A stretch of DNA of 64,000 nucleotides from Desulfurivibrio alkaliphilus AHT 2 (GTDB lineage Bacteria > Desulfobacterota > Desulfobulbia > Desulfobulbales > Desulfurivibrionaceae), in contig NC_014216.1 in NCBI RefSeq assembly GCF_000092205.1, positions 1,369,742 to 1,433,741 of the forward strand, read 5' to 3'. The position numbers and the translations under genes are program-made. Under the pieces are notes generated by a model. The model searched no databases and was not told the DNA's origin. It worked only from the letters and a program-made list of their open reading frames with translations. Below are positions 24,466-33,461 of the stretch, piece by piece. How positions within the stretch are numbered: position 1 is the stretch's first letter; every line of letters starts with the position of its first letter.

Positions 24466-26886
24466 TTACCGCTTGATGTTGATCAACTCGTTGAGCATCT
24501 CGTCGGTGGTGGTGATCATCTTGGAGTTGGCCTGGAAGCCTCGCTGGGTGGTGATCATCTTGACAAACTCGGTACCCAGATCGACGTTGGACATCTCCAA
24601 GGAGTTGGGGGCGATCTCGCCCAAGCCGTTGGTGCCGGGTTCACCGGTAACCGGCGCCCCGGACTGGGTGGTGGCCCGGAAGATATTGCCGCCCACCTTG
24701 TGCAGCCCCTGCAGGTTGGCAAAGTCGGCCAGGGCCACCTTGGCCTGCATCAGGACCTGACCGTTGGAGAAATTGCCGGTGATGATGCCGGCGGTATCCA
24801 CCGACACCGACTGCAGGAAGCCGGCGGCAAAACCGTTTTGGTCCTGGTAAATGGTGGTGGAACTGTTGGCGTACTGGGTGGTGAACATCGCCTCGGTATC
24901 GCCAAAGCGGTTGTCCACTGCCGTGCCCGTCTGGCTGCCATTACGCTCGGGGCTACCCGAGATGACGTGAAAATCACCAAAGTCATCCATATCCGCCGGG
25001 CCAAAAATCTCTTCCATATCGGTATATGCCATGATCCTGAAGTTCAACTGACTGGCCTCATCTCCCCCGGGATCAGCCACCCGATCACGGATCACCAACC
25101 GGCCGGTATTGTCGATGTAGGCATCAACGTCATATTCATTGGACAGGTGATCGAGAAAACCCTGCACGGTGCTGTCCGGGCTGGCCTCAAAATTACTGTA
25201 CTCACCCTCCAACAATGTCCCGTCACGGGTCATGATTGCATAACTTATGGCTGGATCACCGTCAAAATCGATGGCCGGATCAGGATTGCCATCAACATAC
25301 ACCGCATCCCAGCGGGTGGCGGCGCTAATCAGCGAAGGCGGATCGGTGTCGGTGGTGGTATCGTAAGGGGCGCTGTAAGTTTGCACCGGGGCCACAACCT
25401 CCTTCTTGGTGCTGCTGACATTGACCGCCCCACTGCCAAAAGGATTAACTGTGGTAAAGTCAGCAATTGCATCCACAAAATCAATGCCAGTGATGGCCAT
25501 CCGCGAGGCTCCCCCCGGGGCCCGCAGAGTCAACCTGCCATCGGCGTCGATGCCGGCGGAAACCGCGCCAAATTGGTTTGCAAGTTGACTTAGAAATTCA
25601 CCATCAGCCCCCAGCCTGGTGTTCCGATCCGGTATTTCATAAGTCAAGCTCACCGGCCGCCCTTCATGGTCAAAACCGGTCACGCTGATGGCAACATGAT
25701 CTTCAGACGGGTCAGCAGCCAGATTGGGGTCATAATCATCGGGAATAATCCGCCGCCCTTCACTGTCCCGCACGTCACGCCAGCGGGTTTCGGTGGTTAT
25801 GGGGTTGTCGGTGGTGATATCAATGGCCCCATCGTGGGAGACCAGAATCTGGGGCAGCAGGCTGCTGCCATCACTACGAGCACCGAAGTTGAGCGCGATG
25901 GTCTGCGGGTCGCCGGTAAAGTTGGCATCGAAAACCGGGTAGTTACCACTGTCATCAAGCCGATTGGAGCGGTTGGTGGTGCGGTCCGGATCGACCCGGC
26001 CGTCCGCCGGTACATCCCAGGTATCGATGGTGGTGATATTACCGTTATTGTCGAAATTGATCTTACCATACATCAGCGCCCCGGCCCCACGATGGGCCGG
26101 ATTCTGATAGTTGTATTGCTCATCCGGGGCATAGGTCTGCTTCTCCGCCTCACTCAACTCCCGCCGATCAGCCGCCGGATCGCTGGTTACCAGAAATTCC
26201 CACTCGTTTTCCTTGGCGGTACGATCAAAATAAATGGTTACATCGCGGGCCACCCCCTTGGAATCATAAACCTTGAGCGAGGTGGTGTACTGGTAGTTGG
26301 TGGCGGCAATGGGATCATCCGCCGTCCCGTTCCATGAATCGTACAGGGTGCTGGCAGAGGCCTGATCGACCCGGGCGTCGAGGTTGACGATCAGGTCGAT
26401 CTGCTCGGTTTGCACCGGCGGGGTGGAGCGATCCATTCTAATGTCGCCGATGGTGCCTTCAATCTGGCCGGTGTTCTTATCAACACTCCAGCCCTGGACA
26501 AAATGCCCGCCGGGGCTGGTTAAGAAGCCGTGCTGATCGAAGCGGAACTCGCCGGCCCGGGTGAACATGTCCGCCTCGGCGCTGTCGCCGCCCCGCAGCA
26601 TGAAAAAGCCCTCGCCGCCGATGGCCATATCGGTGGGGGTGGAGGTGGACTCAAAGGATCCCTGGGCAAAAAGCCCGTCCACCGTGGTCAGGGTGACCCC
26701 GCGGCCCACCTGGGCGGTGCCGGCGGCGGTGGATACCGACTGGGAAAGCACATCCTGAAAGGTGGAGCGGCTGGAGTTGAAGGCCACGGTGTTGACGTTG
26801 GCGATGTTGTCGCCCAGTACGCTCATGCCGTTGCCCATGGTTGAGAGTCCGCTGATACCGGCGTAAAGTGAACCTGAAAGACTCAT
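24466..26886 (-). CDS. flgE: Flagellar hook protein FlgE (large form)
   Basis: Builds the hook. The 806 residues begin SLSGSLYAGISGLSTMGNGMSVLGDNIANVNTVAF, the rod/hook N-terminal motif, and end NVDLGTEFVKMITTQRGFQANSKMITTTDEMLNELINI, the matching C-terminal coiled-coil region. About 400 residues longer than enteric FlgE: the middle is an acidic, Asp/Asn-rich insertion with many DxD patterns, predicted to form surface domains D2/D3. Last gene of the flagellar run, downstream of flgD. Large hook proteins are common in deltaproteobacteria. Confidence 0.95.
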   Translation of the reverse strand: MSLSGSLYAGISGLSTMGNGMSVLGDNIANVNTVAFNSSRSTFQDVLSQSVSTAAGTAQVGRGVTLTTVDGLFAQGSFESTSTPTDMAIGGEGFFMLRGGDSAEADMFTRAGEFRFDQHGFLTSPGGHFVQGWSVDKNTGQIEGTIGDIRMDRSTPPVQTEQIDLIVNLDARVDQASASTLYDSWNGTADDPIAATNYQYTTSLKVYDSKGVARDVTIYFDRTAKENEWEFLVTSDPAADRRELSEAEKQTYAPDEQYNYQNPAHRGAGALMYGKINFDNNGNITTIDTWDVPADGRVDPDRTTNRSNRLDDSGNYPVFDANFTGDPQTIALNFGARSDGSSLLPQILVSHDGAIDITTDNPITTETRWRDVRDSEGRRIIPDDYDPNLAADPSEDHVAISVTGFDHEGRPVSLTYEIPDRNTRLGADGEFLSQLANQFGAVSAGIDADGRLTLRAPGGASRMAITGIDFVDAIADFTTVNPFGSGAVNVSSTKKEVVAPVQTYSAPYDTTTDTDPPSLISAATRWDAVYVDGNPDPAIDFDGDPAISYAIMTRDGTLLEGEYSNFEASPDSTVQGFLDHLSNEYDVDAYIDNTGRLVIRDRVADPGGDEASQLNFRIMAYTDMEEIFGPADMDDFGDFHVISGSPERNGSQTGTAVDNRFGDTEAMFTTQYANSSTTIYQDQNGFAAGFLQSVSVDTAGIITGNFSNGQVLMQAKVALADFANLQGLHKVGGNIFRATTQSGAPVTGEPGTNGLGEIAPNSLEMSNVDLGTEFVKMITTQRGFQANSKMITTTDEMLNELINIKR

Positions 26887-26941
26887 GATCGTTCCTCCTG
26901 CTGTTTATCTGTCCCCTGGGGGGTAGTTGTTGGTTGTACTG

Positions 26942-27697
26942 CTAGCCCATTAAGTTCATATCGAATTCATCATCGTCGTCCTGGTCCGGACTTTCATCCT
27001 TGCCGGGCAAGCCGCTGCTGCTTTCATGGACGTTGATGATATCGCTGACAAATTTCTGGATATAACCGCTGACGGTGATGGCGGCCCGGCCGGAATCAAA
27101 TTCCAGCCCGGTGACCTTGCCGGAAGCGCGTTGCTCCACCGCCACCTTGCTGCCATCGCCGGCCAGGGCGTCAACCTTGTAGGTATACATGCCGTCGGGC
27201 ACCAGATTCCCGCTGTTATCCTTGCCGTCCCAGGCCAGGGTGTTCTGTCCGGCGCTCTGGTAGCCGTTGTCGATGGTCCGTACCAGTTGGCCGGCGGCGT
27301 CATGGATATAGACCACCGAGAAGGGGGCGTCCTGCTCCAGCACATAAGAGGTCCGGGCCACCTGGCCGTCGGTCACTCCGATCTCGTTGCCGTCGGTTTC
27401 AATGGTCTTACCGATCAAGCTCAGCAATTGCAGGTTGTTCTGGGACATCTGGTAGCTGAGCAGCTTCTCCATGTTGTCGCTCATCTGCATGGTAGCTTCC
27501 ATGCTGGAAAACTGGGCCAACTGGGAGGCCATCTCGTAGCTCTCCATGGGTTTCATGGGATCCTGATGCTGCAGTTGGGTGATGAACAGGGTCATGAAAT
27601 CCTGGCGATCAAGAGAACTGCTGCCCACCGGCTCGGGGTGGTTGGACTGGTTGGCCATGGGGATGTCGGGGCCGTATCCTGAGCTGATCATGGTCAT
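26942..27697 (-). CDS. flgD: Flagellar hook assembly protein FlgD
   Basis: Hook cap that guides FlgE assembly. The 251 residues carry the N-terminal LDRQDFMTLFITQLQHQDPMKPMESYEMASQLAQFSSMEA motif and a FlgD Ig-like/tudor region (VVYIHDAAGQLVRTI...YTYKVDAL). The C-terminus is acidic (DESPDQDDDDEFD), an unusual tail. Located between fliK and flgE, 20 bp after fliK. Confidence 0.93.
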   Translation of the reverse strand: MTMISSGYGPDIPMANQSNHPEPVGSSSLDRQDFMTLFITQLQHQDPMKPMESYEMASQLAQFSSMEATMQMSDNMEKLLSYQMSQNNLQLLSLIGKTIETDGNEIGVTDGQVARTSYVLEQDAPFSVVYIHDAAGQLVRTIDNGYQSAGQNTLAWDGKDNSGNLVPDGMYTYKVDALAGDGSKVAVEQRASGKVTGLEFDSGRAAITVSGYIQKFVSDIINVHESSSGLPGKDESPDQDDDDEFDMNLMG

Positions 27698-27716
27698 GGT
27701 CTGGTCTCCTTAATTT

Positions 27717-29579
27717 TCAGGCGAAAAGGTCGATGCCGCCGGGCCGGTCGGTGGTGGCGAGGCGCTGGTAAAGCACCTCTTGAGGCACTTCGGCCAGGGA
27801 CTCGCGACGGACCATGCCGCCGTTCTGGTTGGTCCAGGCGGCAGTGAAACGCTGCCAGGCCTCACCGGAGCTCCCCCGGTCCTGCTGATCGACGGACACC
27901 ATGCATTCGCCCAGCACAAAGCCCCGGCGCTCCAGGTTGTCTTTGAACATATCCATGTTTTTCTCGAGGATCTCCTTGACCCGGGTGTTTTCCATGGCGA
28001 AGTTGAGCGATACCTGGTTGTCGCGAACCAGCAATTCCACCCGCACCTCGCCCAACTCACGGGGGTAGAGGTGCATCACCAGGTGGTGCTCGTTACGATT
28101 CAAGCCGCCCACCACCCCGGAGGCGATGCGGTTGAAGACCTGCTGCTCCAGTTGCGCCTGCTGGCGCGGGGCCTGATTCAAGGCGCGCAGGATTTCCAGG
28201 CGGTTATTGTCGCTGGGGCTGTCGGCGGAACCGGCCAGGATTTCAGCGCCACGCTCATCACCCCGGGCCTCAAGTTTCATTTCGTTTAAGAAGAGGCGGC
28301 CGGAAACCAATTCATCGCCGTCTTTGCTGCCGACCAGGCCGGCTTCGGCCAAGGCCTGGCGCACTTCCGCCCGTGCAACACCTTCCTTATTCAGGGCGGC
28401 AATTTTTGCCTTTTTATCAAGGAGAGCCAAATCATCCTTGAGGGTGAGTTTTTGCTCAGCGCCCACCTTCTCCAACCTAACAGCAGCCAGATCGACGCTT
28501 TCCAGCAGCTTTTCGTAAACCTTGGCGGCGGCGGCCTGCACCGCCGGGTTCCAGCCCGGCCGCTGCTCGTTGAAGCCGGCCTGCTGGAAGATCTTTTTCA
28601 GCTGGGCCAGAAAGGCGGGAATTTCGGCCCGGGGCCTGGACTCTTCAATCTCGGCAATCCCTTGGGCCAACAACTGCCGAAAACGCTCCAGGTCAAGTTC
28701 CAACGGCTGATTGGGGCGCTGGGGCTGGTCCCAGGGGGCATGCAACTCCGGCAGCAACTCCCGCTGCAGGGCCCGGGAAACCCCGGCATGCTCCAGCACC
28801 GCCAGCAACTGCTCGGCATCCCAGCCTTGCAGCACAATTTTGCCCTCGGGGTGTGATTTGGCGATTTCCTCCAAATCCAATTCTTCCAGGCCACTGAGGA
28901 AAGCGGCCAAATCCAGGGTGTTGTCGCCTTGTACCGCCTGCTCGCCGATCTTCTCCACCGCCTCGGAATCAAGGCCCAACTTGCCAAGCAGCATCTGCAA
29001 ATAGGGCAGATCGGTTTCCGGCACCGGCACGGGCTGATCTTGTTCCATGGCCAAAAAATGGCGGGAAAAGACGTTCAAAAATTCCGCAATCTCAAACTCA
29101 CCGCCACCGGCGGCAAATTTTTCCAGCAGCGCCGCGCTATCTTTCTCGCCCATACCGGCCAGGGCGGCCAGCAGACTGAGTTCGGCGGCATCTTCAATCT
29201 TAAAAGTCCATTCGCCGGGGCCGGTGGCCACATCCCGGGCCTGATCACCGATCAACCCAAGATACTCACCCAGCAAGGCAAGCAGTTCGACCTGAGCGGT
29301 TTCAAGGTTCTTACCACCGCTCTCTTTGCCTTCTTGACTTGCTTTACTGCCGCCTTTACCCTGGACATCGCCGGCCCTGGTCGCGCTGGCTTCGTTGGCC
29401 ACCGCCCGGGCTTTGCCCTGGCCACTCCCCAGAACATTGCGCTCCTCACGCTGGCGGTCGGCCAGCTTACGATCCAGGTGGCCGGCAAAGTTGGCCTCAT
29501 CGGCGGAACGCGCCCCCCGGGGACGCCCTCCGATCTCCAGCCCGTCGGCTTTAGCCATTGGAATCATCAAGGTTTTCAC
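27717..29579 (-). CDS. fliK: Flagellar hook-length control protein FliK
   Basis: Controls hook length and export switching. The 620 residues have a long, charged, low-complexity N-terminal part and a conserved C-terminal domain (LNRNEHHLVMHLYPRELGEVRVELLVRDNQVSLNFAMENTRVKEILE...) that contacts FlhB in known systems. GTG at 29577-29579 is preceded by GGAG; an ATG four codons in is an alternative. A consensus sigma-54 promoter lies 73 bp upstream, so fliK-flgD-flgE probably form their own sigma-54 transcript. Confidence 0.92.
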   Translation of the reverse strand: MKTLMIPMAKADGLEIGGRPRGARSADEANFAGHLDRKLADRQREERNVLGSGQGKARAVANEASATRAGDVQGKGGSKASQEGKESGGKNLETAQVELLALLGEYLGLIGDQARDVATGPGEWTFKIEDAAELSLLAALAGMGEKDSAALLEKFAAGGGEFEIAEFLNVFSRHFLAMEQDQPVPVPETDLPYLQMLLGKLGLDSEAVEKIGEQAVQGDNTLDLAAFLSGLEELDLEEIAKSHPEGKIVLQGWDAEQLLAVLEHAGVSRALQRELLPELHAPWDQPQRPNQPLELDLERFRQLLAQGIAEIEESRPRAEIPAFLAQLKKIFQQAGFNEQRPGWNPAVQAAAAKVYEKLLESVDLAAVRLEKVGAEQKLTLKDDLALLDKKAKIAALNKEGVARAEVRQALAEAGLVGSKDGDELVSGRLFLNEMKLEARGDERGAEILAGSADSPSDNNRLEILRALNQAPRQQAQLEQQVFNRIASGVVGGLNRNEHHLVMHLYPRELGEVRVELLVRDNQVSLNFAMENTRVKEILEKNMDMFKDNLERRGFVLGECMVSVDQQDRGSSGEAWQRFTAAWTNQNGGMVRRESLAEVPQEVLYQRLATTDRPGGIDLFA

Positions 29580-29651
29580 AATTCAAAACTCCGTTGGTTA
29601 AAAGTTTGCCGGCTCACCCCAACCGGCCTGCCACTCTTGCCCAGCCCCAAA

Positions 29652-29666
29652 AGCAACCTTCGTGCC
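29652..29666 (-). promoter_or_regulatory. Sigma-54 promoter of fliK-flgD-flgE
   Basis: On the minus strand the sequence reads TGGCACGAAGGTTGC, a perfect TGGCAC-N5-TTGC sigma-54 core, 73 bp before the fliK start. It fits regulation by the NtrC-type regulators encoded at 37408-43201. Confidence 0.8.
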
Positions 29667-29908
29667 AACCACCAAATAAAACCCAAACCAGGCACCCAAC
29701 TAGCTGTAATTGCACAGATAAAAAAATGAACAAAAAAAGCGACCACCTCCCGGCCAGGCGTTACCCAAAGCCTTTCAGCCCTTAAGCAACACTAACAGGA
29801 CATTTTTGCCGGTAAGCGATCCTAAGGCGAAACATCAGCACCACAAAAACCGAGACCAAAGAAGGACAAAGCTGGTGAAAACAAAGAAAAGATAGAGAAA
29901 AGGGAAAA

Positions 29909-29931
29909 TAGGTAGGTAGGTAGGTAGGTAG
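29909..29931. repeat. Tetranucleotide tandem repeat (TAGG)5
   Basis: Five units of TAGG plus TAG, inside a purine-rich low-complexity stretch (about 29860-29966, mostly A and G). It lies in the 495-bp gap between fliK and the MotE-like gene, some 245 bp upstream of the fliK sigma-54 promoter. No reading frame covers it. Such repeats can change length by slippage. Confidence 0.9.
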
Positions 29932-29966
29932 AAAAAGAAAAAAAGAAGAAAAGCAAAGCAAACAAA

Positions 29967-30075
29967 GGAAAACGTTCAGCAGTGCCGCAGCTTGCGGCAA
30001 GCGGACCGGCGCCGCGTACATCAGTACGCAAGCCGGGCCGATCGCCGCAAGATGCGGTGCTGCTGAACGTTTTCC
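29967..30075 (+). repeat. GTAA-hairpin element, hybrid arms, hairpin only
   Basis: Imperfect palindrome from GGAAAACGTTCAGCAG to its complement CTGCTGAACGTTTTCC. Outer stem is type B (gttcagcag) and inner stem is type A (ttgcgg, accggc). The usual GTAA/TTAC ends have changed to GAAA/TTTC on both sides, keeping the pairing. No lead module or target duplication is visible. The last base overlaps the TAG stop of the MotE-like gene. Confidence 0.82.
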
Positions 30076-30560
30076 TAGAGGAGGCCGAGTTGGCGGCTCA
30101 GCCTCACCGCCTTGGCCCGCTCCAGCCGGGGAAGAATATCGGCCACCAGATCATTGGGCAGCCCCCGCATAATCTCCAGGGCGTCGCGATCGTCCATTTC
30201 ATCCAGCAGTTCCGCCACCCGGGCGGGTCGCATTTCCCGGTAGACCCGGATTAAATCGCGAAATGCCTGATCTTTGGCGGCAGTCAGCCCATCCAGGGTG
30301 GCCCGGGCCTCCTTTTGCAACTCCAGCAGACGCTCCAGTTCGGCCCTGACCTCGGCCTCCATCTCGGCCAGCTCTTGCTCCCGGCGGGTAATTTTTTCCT
30401 CCCGCGCCTCCAACTCCCTTTCCTTATCCCGAAAACGGGCGGAGTGGGCAAGTTCTTCCTGGCCGGCCCGCACCGGCCGGGTCTGGGCCTCCAAGGCGGC
30501 AATCTCCAGCAGGCAAAAGGCCGGCAGCAGCCCTATGATGACAAGTAATTTCAGCTTCAA
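30075..30560 (-). CDS. MotE-like flagellar chaperone with MgtE N-like domain
   Basis: A 161-residue protein with a hydrophobic N-terminus (LKLLVIIGLLPAFCLLEIAAL), a long Glu/Arg-rich coiled coil at about 40-100, and a C-terminal MgtE-N-like helical domain (YREMRPARVAELLDEMDDRDALEIMRGLPNDLVADILPRL). This layout matches MotE, the periplasmic chaperone of motor proteins, usually encoded next to fliJ. Reads in the same direction as fliJ with a 10-bp gap. Confidence 0.83.
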   Translation of the reverse strand: MKLKLLVIIGLLPAFCLLEIAALEAQTRPVRAGQEELAHSARFRDKERELEAREEKITRREQELAEMEAEVRAELERLLELQKEARATLDGLTAAKDQAFRDLIRVYREMRPARVAELLDEMDDRDALEIMRGLPNDLVADILPRLERAKAVRLSRQLGLL

Positions 30561-30570
30561 AAGCTCACCT

Positions 30571-31008
30571 CTAGCGTCGTTTAAAGCGCAGGATCATCTG
30601 TTCGTCAAGCTCGTTCTGCTCCCGCAGACGCTCTTCCTGGAGATATTTTTCATAATCCCGCTCCCGGGCCTTTTCCATCACTTTGCGCTGTTGCACTTTC
30701 TCCTGCAACTCCCGGCGGGCCTGCTCCACCACCTCAACCTGGGTGGTCACGGCCCTTTGCTGGTTGACCAGATCCCGCTCCAAGCGCTCGATCCCCTCAG
30801 CATACATGCCGTAAAAAGGGGCGGCCATGGGCTTTCGTTTGCGCTCTTCAAAGGCGTCGATGGCTGCCGCCAGTTCCTTTTCCATCTCCTGCAAGCGTTC
30901 CTGCTGGCGCAACAACTGGGTTTGGGCCCGAACCATCTTCTGGCGGGCCAGTTCTTCCAGGTTGCGGCGATAACCAAGTACGCTCTCAAAACGAAACCGG
31001 TAAGCCAT
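30571..31008 (-). CDS. fliJ: Flagellar export protein FliJ
   Basis: Small coiled-coil subunit of the flagellar export ATPase. The 145 residues begin AYRFRFESVLGYRRNLEELARQKMVRAQ and are nearly entirely helical with high Glu, Gln and Arg, as in FliJ. It follows fliI by 12 bp. Confidence 0.92.
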   Translation of the reverse strand: MAYRFRFESVLGYRRNLEELARQKMVRAQTQLLRQQERLQEMEKELAAAIDAFEERKRKPMAAPFYGMYAEGIERLERDLVNQQRAVTTQVEVVEQARRELQEKVQQRKVMEKARERDYEKYLQEERLREQNELDEQMILRFKRR

Positions 31009-31020
31009 TGCTCAAGCCGC

Positions 31021-32337
31021 CTATTTTTTGAACAGGGCCTGGAGTTGCGCGGCGCTGTCTGAAAAGGTTACCCGGTCGTTGACCGCTTGTCGCAAATAGC
31101 CGTTAAGCTTGTCAATCATGGCGATGGCACCGTCGATTTTAGGATTGCTGCCCTTGGCATAAGCCCCGATATTGATCAGATCTTCAGAGCGACGATAGAG
31201 GGCGAGAACTTCCAGGAAGCGGTGGGCGGCCCGGACCTGCTCCTCGGGCACCACATCGCTCATGCAGCGGCTGACACTGCCCATTACCTCGATGGCCGGG
31301 TAGTGGCCCTGGCTGGCCAGGTCGCGGCTGAGCACGATATGGCCGTCGACGATGGAGCGCACCGCGTCGGCAATGGGCTCGTTCATATCATCACCCTCCA
31401 CCAGGACGGTGAAAATACCGGTGATACTGCCCTTGCCCTGGCAGGTGCCGGCCCGTTCCAGCAGTTTGGGCAACTGGCCGAATACCGAAGGGGTATAACC
31501 CCGGCTGGTGGGAGGCTCGCCGATGGCCAGGCCCACTTCACGGCCACTCATGGCGTACCTGGTCACCGAATCCATCATCAGCACCACGTCCCGGCCCAGG
31601 TCGCGGAAATATTCGGCCACCGCCATGGCCAGATAAGCACCTCGCATCCGCACCAGAGGCGGCTGGTCCGAAGTGGCCACCACCACCACCGAGCGGGCCA
31701 GGCCCTCGGGCCCCAGGTCGCGTTCGATGAAATCCTTGAGTTCCCGACCCCGCTCACCGATCAGGGCGATCACACTGATATCGGCGGCGGTGTGGCGGGC
31801 GATCATCCCCATCAGGGTACTCTTGCCCACCCCGCTGCCGGCCATAATCCCAATCCGTTGCCCTTTGCCCAGGGTAAGCAGGCCGTTGATGGCCCGCACC
31901 CCCACGTCCACCGGATCGGTGATCCGCTCGCGGGTCATGGGATTTAACGGTTCGGCATAGAGGGGATAAAACGACTCGCCGGGCAAGGGGCCGTTGCCAT
32001 CCATGGGCTGCCCCAGCCCGTCGATGATCCGGCCCAGCAGATCCTGGGAGACCGGCACCCGGGCGGCGCCCTCCACCAGGCGGATGGCCCCGCCGGGCTC
32101 GACCCCCCGCATTTCGCCCAGCGGCATCAGCAGCACCTTGCCCTCGCGGAACCCCACCACCTCCGCCGGCACCTTGGCTTGCCCGCGAAAAACATCGATT
32201 TCGCAGATACTGCCCACCGGAATCCCGGGCCCCTCACTTTCGATGACCATGCCGATCACCTGACTGACCCGCCCCCCCACGGTAAACAGGGAGGTTTCAC
32301 GAGCGGCGGTGATTACAGGGCTGAGGTCCATGGGCAT
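31021..32337 (-). CDS. fliI: Flagellum-specific ATPase FliI
   Basis: Powers or gates flagellar protein export. The 438 residues have a beta-barrel N-terminal domain, the Walker A GIMAGSGVGKSTLMGMIAR, VVVATSDQPPLVRM, and the Walker B VLMMDSVTRYAMSGREVGLAIGEPP. Length is normal. It follows fliH with no gap. Confidence 0.97.
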   Translation of the reverse strand: MPMDLSPVITAARETSLFTVGGRVSQVIGMVIESEGPGIPVGSICEIDVFRGQAKVPAEVVGFREGKVLLMPLGEMRGVEPGGAIRLVEGAARVPVSQDLLGRIIDGLGQPMDGNGPLPGESFYPLYAEPLNPMTRERITDPVDVGVRAINGLLTLGKGQRIGIMAGSGVGKSTLMGMIARHTAADISVIALIGERGRELKDFIERDLGPEGLARSVVVVATSDQPPLVRMRGAYLAMAVAEYFRDLGRDVVLMMDSVTRYAMSGREVGLAIGEPPTSRGYTPSVFGQLPKLLERAGTCQGKGSITGIFTVLVEGDDMNEPIADAVRSIVDGHIVLSRDLASQGHYPAIEVMGSVSRCMSDVVPEEQVRAAHRFLEVLALYRRSEDLINIGAYAKGSNPKIDGAIAMIDKLNGYLRQAVNDRVTFSDSAAQLQALFKK

Positions 32338-32339
32338 GG

Positions 32340-33461
32340 CTATTGGAGTTCCGGGGCAGTTAGCGGTTTTTCCGGTGCGGGGGATGGTTTTTCCGGCTCG
32401 GGCTCAGCGGCATCCAGCTTGCTCCCGCCCGCTTCCGAGGTTGCCGCCACTTCCGCCGGCAACTCCTCGGGTGCAGCCTGCTCGTCCTGCTCCACCTGCT
32501 CCGATGCGTCAGCCGACGCCGCCGGTCCAGCCGGGTCAGAGTCAGCCGCCAGGACGGCTTCGTCACCTTCGCCGAGCGCCACTGCCGTCGCTTCCTCTGC
32601 TGCCGGCGCCGACTCTTCGGCCTCATCCTCCGGCCAGACGGCGGCAATTTCGGAGGCCGGCGGCGGCTCTTCATCTTCATCGGCATGAGCCGCCAGCACC
32701 GCCTGGAAAGACCGGCTCACCGCCTGGTAGAGTTTTTCTCGGCTGTTGTCCAGGGTGGCATCCACCTCGCCAAAGGCGCTTTTCAGCAGGCAACCGCCTC
32801 TGGCCAGGGCGGGATCCGCCACCAGTTCGATGCGATTTTTGCCGCCCAGCAGCGCCGGCTCCCGCAGACCGGCCTCGCGCAGATTACGCAGATCGTCGGG
32901 ATTGACAAAGGCCTGCACCGAGGAGTTTTCCACCACAAAGTCGGTGGCCTTCTGCAGACAGGCCCTGATCACCTGCGGATTGGTGGCGGTCTCATGGTGC
33001 ACCAGGCAATCGGTCATAACCTGAACCAGGGCCAGCAGGTCTTCACGGTAACGTTGAATGATCGCCCCCCGCTGGAGTTGGATCTCGGCCAGCAGTTTTT
33101 TCAACTCCGCCAGGCGGGCACTGTACTCTTTTTTGGCCTCCGCCCGGCCCTTCTTCTCTCCTTCCGCCCGACCTTTTTCCATCGCCTCCTGGTGCAGGCG
33201 TTCAGCCTCTTTTTGGGCTGCGGCCATAATCTCGGCCGCCTGTCGGCGGGCTTCTTCCACCGGGTCCGGCTCTTCCGGCTCCGGCTCCATCGCCAGCTCC
33301 CGGCTGCCTTCTTCTGTTTTGACGGCGGAAGCCTTCTCGCGGGTGCGCTGCCACAACTCAACAAAGCTGAGAAACTCCGAGGCGTCGGGGGGCGCCTGCC
33401 CCTGGTCGCCGGCCAACTCCACGAATTCGTCGTTGGCCGGTTTTTTGCGCTTATTAGACAA
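32340..33461 (-). CDS. fliH: Flagellar assembly protein FliH with long acidic tail
   Basis: Negative regulator and stator of FliI. The core (about residues 60-255) has the long helix with repeated Ala/Glu/Arg and the FliH/YscL C-terminal domain (GAIIQRYREDLLALVQVMTDCLVHHET...ELVADPALARGGCLLKSAFGEVDATLDNSREKLYQAV). After this a tail of more than 100 residues rich in Glu, Ala, Pro and Asp continues to the stop; it is not typical of FliH. The TTG at 33459-33461 has a GGGGAGG site five bases before it and overlaps the fliG stop by 8 bp. Confidence 0.9.
   Translation of the reverse strand: MSNKRKKPANDEFVELAGDQGQAPPDASEFLSFVELWQRTREKASAVKTEEGSRELAMEPEPEEPDPVEEARRQAAEIMAAAQKEAERLHQEAMEKGRAEGEKKGRAEAKKEYSARLAELKKLLAEIQLQRGAIIQRYREDLLALVQVMTDCLVHHETATNPQVIRACLQKATDFVVENSSVQAFVNPDDLRNLREAGLREPALLGGKNRIELVADPALARGGCLLKSAFGEVDATLDNSREKLYQAVSRSFQAVLAAHADEDEEPPPASEIAAVWPEDEAEESAPAAEEATAVALGEGDEAVLAADSDPAGPAASADASEQVEQDEQAAPEELPAEVAATSEAGGSKLDAAEPEPEKPSPAPEKPLTAPELQ

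Noticed and set aside
24415-25593. Plus-strand open frame of 392 codons opposite flgE
   Set aside because: Shadow of the flgE codon pattern; no ribosome site or family features.
29860-29966. A small gene in the purine-rich strip before fliK
   Set aside because: Frames there are low complexity (repeated Lys/Arg or Phe/Tyr), without a ribosome site; treated as non-coding.
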